Of a DNA stretch of 64,000 bases, positions 57,403-64,000 are shown piece by piece. Where the stretch lies: positions 1-64,000 of the forward strand of contig CAWACK010000026.1 in NCBI GenBank assembly GCA_963780545.1, given 5' to 3'. The notes beneath the pieces are model-generated. The model saw only the letters and a list, made by a program, of their open reading frames with translations, made no database searches and was not told the DNA's origin. Position numbers and translations under genes: made by a program. Origin of the DNA: UBA8941 sp963780545 (lineage in GTDB: Archaea > Thermoproteota > Bathyarchaeia > TCS64). Numbering within the stretch: position 1 is the first letter of the stretch; each line of letters starts with the position of its first letter.

Positions 57403-57699
57403 TTATCCTCGCCGCATCTTATCGTACATCTTGTCTAAGCTCCAGCGCAGACTACTCTGAATCTCTCTTAGACGACGTTCACCGCCATAGTGTCGAACAA
57501 GGAGTGACTTTATAACCTCCCCATCGACATCGACTTGGTAGCTTAAGACTTGATCGGGGGTTATATCTCCCGTAGCGGCTCTGGATTCGTCATTTGTTTT
57601 CATATTTGCAAGGACGCGATCAATTAGGAAAGATTGGAAGGGAGGTGTAGATGTCATAAAGTTGAGTCCCTCCCTCGGTTCAAATATCAATGTTATCAT
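57403..57699 (-). CDS. Unknown small protein, middle gene of a three-gene unit
   Basis: The 98-residue frame begins with ATG at 57699 and contains FQSFLIDRVLANMKTNDESR, TPDQVLSYQVDVDGEVIKSL and EIQSSLRWSLDKMYDKMRRG. No domain is recognised. Its start overlaps the preceding gene by about 20 bases. Either this is tight coupling, or a frameshift has split one protein: reading on from TDDNID into IFEPREGL looks continuous. Evidence for one or the other cannot be got from this sequence alone. Confidence 0.5.
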   Translation of the reverse strand: MITLIFEPREGLNFMTSTPPFQSFLIDRVLANMKTNDESRAATGDITPDQVLSYQVDVDGEVIKSLLVRHYGGERRLREIQSSLRWSLDKMYDKMRRG

Positions 57700-57994
57700 C
57701 AGTCACCTGTACCTTGCCTAGAATCGTGCCATCTTTAGCCTGAATTGATGAGCCATCTGCTGAAGCTTCGAGAACCTCAACTTCATTCCCGGTTGTAATA
57801 GTGATTTTGGGCTCCGTTATTGTGAGAGTTTGGAAAGCGGGCTCCGATTGCCTGAATCCCTGTTTGACTATCAATTTGTCGAGTTCGATCATAGCTAACT
57901 TGAGGTCGTCTATTTCTGTCTGCAGCTGCTCGGCGCGCTCCTCGAGGTCAGCGCGCATCTTCAGTAGCTTTCGTATATCTGATTCGCTGCTCAT
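57680..57994 (-). CDS. Coiled-coil protein of prefoldin-like appearance
   Basis: From the ATG at 57994 it has about 104 residues; the frame runs on to 58054. The first half is a coiled coil (SDIRKLLKMRADLEERAEQL, DLKLAMIELDKLIVK), the second half a beta-rich segment with TLTITEPKITITTGNEVEVL and DGTILGKVQV. The layout recalls one half of a prefoldin-like or regulator protein, but I cannot assign it. It is the first gene of the minus-strand unit 57169-58054 and its start is divergent from pyrF. Confidence 0.55.
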   Translation of the reverse strand: MSSESDIRKLLKMRADLEERAEQLQTEIDDLKLAMIELDKLIVKQGFRQSEPAFQTLTITEPKITITTGNEVEVLEASADGSSIQAKDGTILGKVQVTDDNIDI

Positions 57995-58113
57995 TCTAGT
58001 GCCCAACTTGGAAGATGTTCTGAATCTAGTGAGACCATCGTTATTAAAAGACATACGCCTTTCGATACCTTCTTTTTTTATGTTGGTGACTCGCCTTTTC
58101 CTCTAGTGGTTGG

Positions 58114-58986
58114 ATGCTCGGGAGAAAGTTCGTAGAGAAGTACTACGAGTTGAGCAGGGAGAAGGATAGTATTTTGTGCATCGGTCTCGACCCCGCAACA
58201 CGCGCCTTCAGGGATAAATATGTCGTCCCCCAACCTCTGATTGATAGATATGGGGTCGCGTGCGGATTGGAACGATTCTGCCTCGATTTCATTAAGGCAG
58301 TTGCGCCTTACACGCCGATAATCAAACCTAATGCACAATTCTTGGTCTATCCTTTGGGCTTCGATGGGATGAAGTCGATTGCAGATGCGATACATGCTGG
58401 GGGGTGCCTAGCCCTCCTCGACTGCAAGCTCTCAGATATTGGCTCGACTATGGATGCTGCCCTTCACTGGATAGGTGAACTTGGATACGATGCGATAACC
58501 TTCAGTCCATTTCCTGGATACGAGAATGGCGTGGACTCAGTATACAACTGGTCGGAGAAGAGACAGAAGGGGATATTTGCTTTATGCAGGATGTCTAACC
58601 CCGGTACTCATGACTACCAGTCTAGGATTATGGAGGGTATGCCTTTCTACCAGAGGTTGGTCAGGGACGCCGTCAAGCATGGATCCAACGGCTTCGTAGT
58701 CGGTTGCACAGCAACCGAGGAGCTCGGTATCGTCAGAGGTTTGATCGGTGAAGAGAGGCTGATACTGGCACCTGGACTTGGCCCCCAAGGAGGAGATCCA
58801 ATGATGGCCGTGAAACTGGGCTCGAACAATATGGGTGAGGGACTCCTAGTGTCCTCGAGTCGTTCGGTAAACTACGCATATGAGGTCATGGGATGGGACT
58901 GGGAAAGATTCGCAGAAGCCTCCGCAGTCCAAGCCAAAAGGAGTAAAGATGAACTCAATAATGTGAGGCGAAAGACTAAAACTTGA
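58114..58986 (+). CDS. pyrF: Orotidine 5'-phosphate decarboxylase
   Basis: The 290-residue TIM-barrel protein has ILCIGLDPATRAF, the catalytic Asp-Lys-Asp set in LLDCKLSDIG (D103, K105, D108), FALCRMSNPGTHDYQ, and the phosphate-site APGLGPQGGDP. The length and the LSNPGS-type motif put it in the longer group of PyrF. It makes UMP from OMP. Single gene, divergent from the coiled-coil gene and convergent with the secreted protein gene five bases after its stop. Confidence 0.93.
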   Translation: MLGRKFVEKYYELSREKDSILCIGLDPATRAFRDKYVVPQPLIDRYGVACGLERFCLDFIKAVAPYTPIIKPNAQFLVYPLGFDGMKSIADAIHAGGCLALLDCKLSDIGSTMDAALHWIGELGYDAITFSPFPGYENGVDSVYNWSEKRQKGIFALCRMSNPGTHDYQSRIMEGMPFYQRLVRDAVKHGSNGFVVGCTATEELGIVRGLIGEERLILAPGLGPQGGDPMMAVKLGSNNMGEGLLVSSSRSVNYAYEVMGWDWERFAEASAVQAKRSKDELNNVRRKTKT

Positions 58987-58991
58987 TAGCA

Positions 58992-59753
58992 TTATGTCAA
59001 CAACACAATCACGCTGTAAACATATCCTCCCATGCTCATGATCCTGATAAGCACTGATTGGCCGGTCTTATAATCGAGGTGGCTACTCAACCATATATTT
59101 GCATGCGAGACGTTCGTTCCATCAATATAGGTTCCTTGATAAGCTAAGTCTGTGGACACAGCGTTGTAAATTACGCTGCTAGAACCGTAATTAGGGTAGA
59201 ATATCTCGAGACCATCAACCGTGACTTTATTGAGGCAGTCACCGAGCTCCTCCGTTCTATTAAAGGTTAATGTGATCTGCCATCCTCCCTGCACCCTCGT
59301 ACAGGTTGTATTTACCAAATCTAGTCTCCCATAGTCAGACTGAAGGAGAATATTTTGACCCGGAGGCGTCCATGAATAGTATTGATTATTGTCGTCACTC
59401 GTGTAAAGTATTGTTTCACCTAGTGTTGTTACCTTGAAAACAGTTCCTTTCTTGTAGGCGTAAGAACGGAACTCTTCGTAGCTAGATAACTGCAGAGGCG
59501 GCGTCTCACTACTCGCTTTCGTGACCACTGATTCAACTATGTTACATCCTATCGATCTGAGGTCCGTTAAGGCATCGTCGAGGTTTTTAATCTCAATCGT
59601 TAAGGGCGGTGGATCACCTTTCTTAGTCGTCTTCAACGTGTCTAAGGCGCCACTTGATACAATTAGCACAGACATTAAAACAGCCATCGAGCCGAGAAAT
59701 AACAGAATGTAAGGCTTGGATAGCCTAGTTGGGTTTATACTAAGAATAGGCAT
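58992..59753 (-). CDS. Membrane-anchored extracellular protein, unknown
   Basis: The 253-residue protein has one N-terminal membrane helix (YILLFLGSMAVLMSVLIVSS), serving as signal anchor, then a Thr/Ser-rich, beta-rich body (FKVTTLGETILYTSDD, GWQITLTFNRTEELG, VDGLEIFYPNYG) and a hydrophobic C-terminus (GGYVYSVIVLLT). N-glycosylation-like NxS/T sites are present. No family is recognised. It stands alone. Confidence 0.55.
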   Translation of the reverse strand: MPILSINPTRLSKPYILLFLGSMAVLMSVLIVSSGALDTLKTTKKGDPPPLTIEIKNLDDALTDLRSIGCNIVESVVTKASSETPPLQLSSYEEFRSYAYKKGTVFKVTTLGETILYTSDDNNQYYSWTPPGQNILLQSDYGRLDLVNTTCTRVQGGWQITLTFNRTEELGDCLNKVTVDGLEIFYPNYGSSSVIYNAVSTDLAYQGTYIDGTNVSHANIWLSSHLDYKTGQSVLIRIMSMGGYVYSVIVLLT

Positions 59754-59915
59754 TCTCTAAATGTTTAGAGACCGTGTTTTTAATCGCTTGTGGATAAGTA
59801 ATATGGAGCAGTATTATCTGCAAATGAGTTTCTATAAGGACTCTTTTTAGGGGTTTAACAGGCTAACATATACGTTTAAACCGGGGAAGGCTAAGTCAAG
59901 TGGAGAGTAGTCGAC

Positions 59916-60470
59916 TTGGATAAGCTCTACGAGATCAGGTTCCATGGCCGCGGAGGCCAGGGAGCCTGGACAGCGTCTCTCCTTCTAGCCCAAGCAGGGC
60001 TTCTGGAAGGAAAACAGATCCAGAGCTTCCCAGCCTTCGGTCCAGAGAGGGCGGGAGCGCCTATGACAGCCTACACTCGCATCAGCGAGAAACCCATCCA
60101 GATCCACTCGAGTGTATACGAACCCGATATGGTTGTTGTGCTGGATCCTACACTTCTTGGCCCAGCTGTAGCTGAAGGTTTAACGAAGTCTAGTAAAATT
60201 GTAGTGAATACAACGGAAACTCCGACCGACGTAAAGAAAAAACTGGGAGTTAATAACGAAACGTGGGTTGTGGACGCGACGGGTATGGCAATGAAGATAA
60301 TGGGTGTGAATATCACCAACACAGCTGTCCTAGGGGCTGTAGTAAAGGCGTCCGAGGCGGTGAAGCTCGAATCGGTCCTCGCGGTTGTCAAGGAGCGTTT
60401 CCAAGGCAAAGTCAGAGATCAGAACCTTGAGGTGGTTGAGACCGCATACAAGGAGGCAATTAAGGGTTGA
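59916..60470 (+). CDS. porG: 2-oxoacid:ferredoxin oxidoreductase gamma subunit
   Basis: The 184-residue protein has EIRFHGRGGQGAWTASLLLA, SFPAFGPERAGAPMTAYTRI and VVLDPTLLG, the POR gamma-domain signature. It starts at TTG 59916. First of four subunit genes (gamma, delta, alpha, beta), the archaeal pyruvate:ferredoxin oxidoreductase order. Its end overlaps porD by four bases. The promoter probably lies in the AT-rich TATACGTTTAAACC region around 59868. Pyruvate is the likely substrate; 2-oxoisovalerate is not excluded. Confidence 0.93.
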   Translation: MDKLYEIRFHGRGGQGAWTASLLLAQAGLLEGKQIQSFPAFGPERAGAPMTAYTRISEKPIQIHSSVYEPDMVVVLDPTLLGPAVAEGLTKSSKIVVNTTETPTDVKKKLGVNNETWVVDATGMAMKIMGVNITNTAVLGAVVKASEAVKLESVLAVVKERFQGKVRDQNLEVVETAYKEAIKG

Positions 60471-60745
60471 GTGAAAAAAAGAGGGGCTGGAAGACCCTGC
60501 CTAAGGGTGCGGTTCCCTACAAGTCTAGCAGAGATTACCAGACAGGTGACTGGGGAGTCGCGAAGCCTGTTATCGACCACACGAAATGCACGAAGTGCAC
60601 TCTCTGCCACTTCTTCTGCCCTGAAGGGGCGATAACGGTGAGAGACGATGGCTACACGGAGGTCAACTACGACTACTGCAAGGGCTGCGGCGTCTGCGCC
60701 AATGAGTGCCCCGTGAAGTGTATAAAGATGGAGATGAAGAAATAA
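60467..60745 (+). CDS. porD: 2-oxoacid:ferredoxin oxidoreductase delta (ferredoxin) subunit
   Basis: The 92-residue protein has two 4Fe-4S motifs, CTKCTLCHFFCPEGAI and CKGCGVCANECPVKCI, that carry electrons from the catalytic centre to ferredoxin. It starts with TTG at 60467 overlapping the stop of porG, and its TAA overlaps the ATG of porA at 60745. The N-terminal KKRGWKTLPKGAVPYK stretch is standard for PorD. Confidence 0.94.
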   Translation: MSEKKRGWKTLPKGAVPYKSSRDYQTGDWGVAKPVIDHTKCTKCTLCHFFCPEGAITVRDDGYTEVNYDYCKGCGVCANECPVKCIKMEMKK

Positions 60746-61963
60746 TGGTCGCAAACCAGAGAATGACTGGCCTCAACGGAGACGAGGCATCAGCTTACGC
60801 TACGAAGCAGGTTGATCCCGATGTCGTCGCTGCCTACCCTATAACTCCCCAGACGATTATAGTGGAGAAGTATAGCGAGTACGTCGCCGATGGCCTCGTT
60901 GGAACGGAGTTTGTCGCAGTTGAGTCAGAGCATAGTGCCATGAGCGCCTGTGTTGGCGCATCTGCGGCTGGTGCTCGCGCTTTTACAGCGACGGCAGCTA
61001 ACGGCCTCGCGTTGATGTGGGAGGTACTTTACATTGCGGCAGGCCTCAGACAACCTATTGTGATGGCAGTCGCAAACCGATGCCTTGGTGGACCAATCAA
61101 CATTCATAATGACCACAGCGATGCGATGGGCGCCAGGGACGCGGGCTGGGTACAGATATTCTGTGAGAACAACCAAGAGGTCTACGATACAAGTATCGAG
61201 GCATGGAGGATCGCGGAGCACCCCGAAATCCAGCTCCCGGTCATGGTCAACTTCGACGGTTTCACGATAAGCCACACTATGGAGAACGTTTACATTCTTG
61301 AGGACGCAGACGTGAAGAAATTCGTCGGGGAAGCGCGTTTATATGAAGACAGAAGGCCCGAGGGGTGAGGTGGAGTTCAAGCTTGACCCCGATTATCCGA
61401 TAACTATCGGTCCACTCGATCTGCAAGACTTCTACTTCGAGCACAAAGTACAGCAGATGGAGGCCATGAAAGGTACTCTCGTAGCGATCAAAACTGTAGA
61501 CAAGGAGTTTGAAAAGGTAACAGGCAGGAAGCTCGATTACGTGTACCCGTACAAGATGGATGATGCGGAGGTCGCAGTCATTGGACTGGGTTCTGCGATG
61601 GGTACTGTTCGCGAGGTAGTGGACGAGCTTCGCACTGAGGGTGTCAAAGCGGGGATGATCAAGATGCGGCTTTTTAGACCGTTCCCCGTCGAAGATCTGA
61701 GGAAAGCCGTGGGTAGAGTGCCAGTGATAGGCGTCATGGAGAAAGCTTACAGTATCGGTGGACCTGGTGCACCACTCTACGAGGAGGTAAAGACAACGCT
61801 CTACGATTCGCCAAAGAGGCCACTCATCGCTGACTACATCAATGGCCTCGGCGGCAAGGATACGAGCCCAGAAATGATAAGGGGAGTCTTCAAGAGCCTA
61901 CAAAAAATCAAGGAGAATGGCGCGGTGGGTGAGTCGGTGAACTATGTAGGTGTGAGGGAATAG
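60745..61963 (+). CDS. porA: 2-oxoacid:ferredoxin oxidoreductase alpha subunit, one frameshift
   Basis: The first frame (60745-61368) has GDEASAYATKQVDPDVVAAY, YPITPQTIIVEKY and VGASAAGARAFTATAANGL, the pyrimidine-domain features of PorA. The second frame (61343-61963) continues with EVEFKLDPDYPITIGPLDL and the transketolase-C-like IKMRLFRPFPVEDLRKAVG. Reading EDRRPEG directly into EVEFKLD joins both if one base is dropped near GAGGGGTGAGG (about 61358-61368). Intact length is about 405 residues, normal. This is a core enzyme and everything else is kept, so a sequence error is more likely than decay; a true split gene (ATG at 61343) is possible. Confidence 0.85.
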
Positions 61964-61966
61964 GCA

Positions 61967-62941
61967 ATGAGCGAAATAACTCTCAAGGACATGGCTAGGA
62001 AGCCAGATGCGTTAGTCTGTGGCGCCCGCCTCTGTGCAGGTTGCGATGAGACTATCGTCGTCAGGCAAGTGATGAAGGCAACGAGAGGCCCAACGATCGT
62101 GACAAATGCGACTGGATGCCTCGAGGTCTCCACAAGTATCTTCCCCTACACCTCTTGGGATGTGCCATGGATGCACAGCGCCTTTGAGAACGTCGCCGCA
62201 ACAGCAAGCGGAATAGAGGCAACCATAAAGGCGATGCATAAGAAAAAGGAAGGACCATTAGCTAAATATCCGAGGGTCGACGTAATCGCCTTTGCTGGTG
62301 ATGGCGGAACTTACGACATAGGATTCCAAGCCCTTTCAGGAGCCATCGAACGCGGCCACGACTTCACTTACGTTCTGTTGGACAATGAGGCCTACATGAA
62401 CACAGGTATACAGAGGAGTGGCGGCACACCCTTCGGTGCCTCTACAACGACGACGCCGGCAGGCAAAGTCATCCATGGTAAGACTGAGACGAAGAAGCCA
62501 ATAGATGAAATAATCATCGCTCACAACACGCCCTATGTGGCGACGATCAACGCGGCTTGGCCTCTAGACCTAATAAAGAAGACGAGGAAAGCAATTGAAG
62601 TTGATGGGCCAACGTTTCTCCACAGCTTAGCGCCGTGCAGCAGAGGTTGGAGGTTCCCACCGGAAAAGACTGTGGAGATATCTAGGCTTGCTACGCAAAC
62701 ATGCGTCTTCCCGCTTTTTGAGTGCACCCAGGAGAAGGGAAGGCCGGTGTACCAGCTCTCGGCACCTAGCCTCGCTATCGCAAAAAGGCCTGAAACGAAA
62801 AAATCAATAGAAGTCTACTTAGAGCAGCAGGGCCGATTTAGGCACTTGTTACGACCAAGCAGGGATGAGGAGCTCCTGAAAGTGCTTCAGGAGTCGATTG
62901 ACCTGAGGTGGCAGATTCTCTGCGAGAAGGCGGGCGTTTAG
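61967..62941 (+). CDS. porB: 2-oxoacid:ferredoxin oxidoreductase beta subunit
   Basis: The 324-residue protein has the first cysteines RLCAGCDETIVVRQ, VTNATGCLEVSTSIFPYTSW, the thiamine-diphosphate motif FAGDGGTYDIGFQALSGA with LLDNEAYMNTGIQRSGGTP, and CSRGW. These match pyruvate:ferredoxin oxidoreductase beta; the GCLEVSTSIFP and YMNTG segments are of the pyruvate type. It completes the gamma-delta-alpha-beta operon, three bases after porA. A helix-turn-helix gene follows after 33 bases. Confidence 0.95.
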   Translation: MSEITLKDMARKPDALVCGARLCAGCDETIVVRQVMKATRGPTIVTNATGCLEVSTSIFPYTSWDVPWMHSAFENVAATASGIEATIKAMHKKKEGPLAKYPRVDVIAFAGDGGTYDIGFQALSGAIERGHDFTYVLLDNEAYMNTGIQRSGGTPFGASTTTTPAGKVIHGKTETKKPIDEIIIAHNTPYVATINAAWPLDLIKKTRKAIEVDGPTFLHSLAPCSRGWRFPPEKTVEISRLATQTCVFPLFECTQEKGRPVYQLSAPSLAIAKRPETKKSIEVYLEQQGRFRHLLRPSRDEELLKVLQESIDLRWQILCEKAGV

Positions 62942-62974
62942 CCGCCTCACCCTTTTTTACTTACTGTAGCTAGA

Positions 62975-63709
62975 TTGTTTCTGATGTCTGCTTTCAGCCC
63001 CGTTAGGGACACATTGGCTAAGCGTATTGCTGGTGAGATCGTTCTCAGCAGCAATCCGGGTCAAACGATGAGAAAGTGGAGGGGGTTGCTGAACGTGAAC
63101 CAGATGGAATTAGCCGATGAACTCGATCTTTCACCGTCGGTGATCAGCGACTATGAGACGGGGAGAAGGCAGTCACCGGGTAGTGGCTTCATTAAGCGGT
63201 ATGTTGAGGCTCTGCTGGATCTGGATCAGAGAAGGGGTGGTGACTACATCAGGCAGATGGCGAGGATTACTCTAGACCCTAGCGACGTCTTCACCGACAT
63301 ACGTGAATTCACACAGCCGGTGACGGTTGAGCAGCTGTGCAGAGTTGTGGACGCGGAGATTCTGACTGGAAAGAATAAGCTAGACGCTCAGGTCCTTGGG
63401 TACACAATCATCGATAGCGTGAAGGCAATTTTGACGCTATCTGGCCTAGACTTTTACAGGATATTTGGGGCTACAAGCGAGCGTGCGCTAGTTTTCACCG
63501 AGGTGACTCAGGGAAGGAGTCCAATGATCGCTGTGAAAATAAGCCCATTCAAGCCAAGGGTTGTGATTCTGCATGGAAAGATAAAGAAGATCGATCCTCT
63601 TGCGGTGAGTTTGGCGGAACACGAAGGGATACCATTAGGGTATTCTCGTCTGCTGTCGGAGGAAGAACTCGTGGACGCGCTAGTGGATCTTTACAAGCAG
63701 AAGAGCTAA
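62975..63709 (+). CDS. XRE-type transcriptional regulator (COG1709-like)
   Basis: The 244-residue protein has a Cro/C1-type helix-turn-helix at about residues 30-85 (KWRGLLNVNQMELADELDLS, PSVISDYETGRRQSPG). A conserved archaeal C-terminal domain follows (VLGYTIIDSVKAILTLSGLD, FKPRVVILHGKIKKIDPLAV). This is the layout of the COG1709 predicted regulators. It lies directly after the por operon in the same direction and may be read with it; what it controls is not shown. Confidence 0.85.
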   Translation: MFLMSAFSPVRDTLAKRIAGEIVLSSNPGQTMRKWRGLLNVNQMELADELDLSPSVISDYETGRRQSPGSGFIKRYVEALLDLDQRRGGDYIRQMARITLDPSDVFTDIREFTQPVTVEQLCRVVDAEILTGKNKLDAQVLGYTIIDSVKAILTLSGLDFYRIFGATSERALVFTEVTQGRSPMIAVKISPFKPRVVILHGKIKKIDPLAVSLAEHEGIPLGYSRLLSEEELVDALVDLYKQKS

Positions 63710-63975
63710 CGGCGAATGTAAGAGAGGAGCAAGATTACTGATAATATGTGTAGGAACGGTTAGGCAGCAAAGGTAGAACTGTCGATTTTATAACCAGAGC
63801 ATTATCTAGGATACAAAGTATACGTGAAATTATGATGGATAAATGGCACAGTGACTAGGAGACCTCAAATGGATCAGAAGTACGCTGAAGAAGAGTATAG
63901 TGTCCAAGCCACATACGCGCCATAAACGTTATAATCGCTTAGGCAGGTATCTGGCGTGCTCTAGGAGGCTGCTCT

Positions 63976-64000
63976 GTGAGGGTCGTGCTTCTGGGTCCCC
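63976..64000 (+). CDS. Start of a gene cut by the window edge
   Basis: GTG at 63976, preceded by a TAGGAGGCT Shine-Dalgarno (63962-63970), opens a frame reading VRVVLLGP up to the window end. This beginning is that of many P-loop proteins such as adenylate kinase, but eight residues cannot prove it. The spacer 63710-63975 holds nothing else I recognise. Confidence 0.45.

Overview
This window is archaeal, and most likely comes from a member of the Thermoproteota close to the Bathyarchaeia. Archaeal information-processing genes are spread along it: clamp-loader RFC small and large subunits, TruD, tRNA-splicing endonuclease, RNA polymerase subunits Rpo12 and Rpo5, and an Alg7 plus Alg14-Alg13 pair. 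Metabolism looks anaerobic: a four-subunit pyruvate-type ferredoxin oxidoreductase, ferredoxin-flavodoxin proteins, and an LLM-class (F420-type) oxidoreductase. The phylum assignment is an inference from gene content; I could not run a search.

Layout. Positions 1-17 kb are an accessory region. It holds two diverged 1.2-kb non-coding direct repeats (936-2083 and 6312-7540), remnants of an IS110-type transposase and a response regulator, eleven alternating CG tracts, and a small redox-looking regulon (50-aa protein, winged-helix regulator, EFR1-type flavodoxin-ferredoxin, PNPOx-like protein). The three promoters of that regulon share one 34-bp site. A roughly 2000-residue secreted protein (9818-15786) carries ten identical 89-residue repeats. 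17-26 kb has redox enzymes (HxlR, LLM, cupin, flavodoxin; a 4Fe-4S protein; thioredoxin; an FAD enzyme) and an M1 aminopeptidase. 26.6-29.4 kb has a decayed helix-turn-helix/coiled-coil gene beside an iteron-like repeat array.

29.4-63.7 kb is compact core genome. It contains an ABC1/AarF protein lacking its usual ATP-binding lysine, the RFC pair, TruD, EndA, a MoaD-like/TtuA-like sulfur-transfer pair, amidohydrolases, a nucleoside hydrolase, a cysteine desulfurase, glmS followed by Alg14-13 and Alg7-type genes (eukaryote-like start of N-glycan assembly), a radical-SAM protein, Rpo12-Rpo5, pyrF, and the por operon with its downstream regulator. The Rpo5 gene encodes a 185-residue protein with an N-terminal domain resembling the jaw domain of eukaryotic Rpb5.

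At least eight loci, including core genes such as porA, are broken by one- or two-base frameshifts, several in C or G runs. Indel errors in the assembly are therefore likely, and these breaks should not all be read as real pseudogenes. No rRNA, tRNA or CRISPR array was found.
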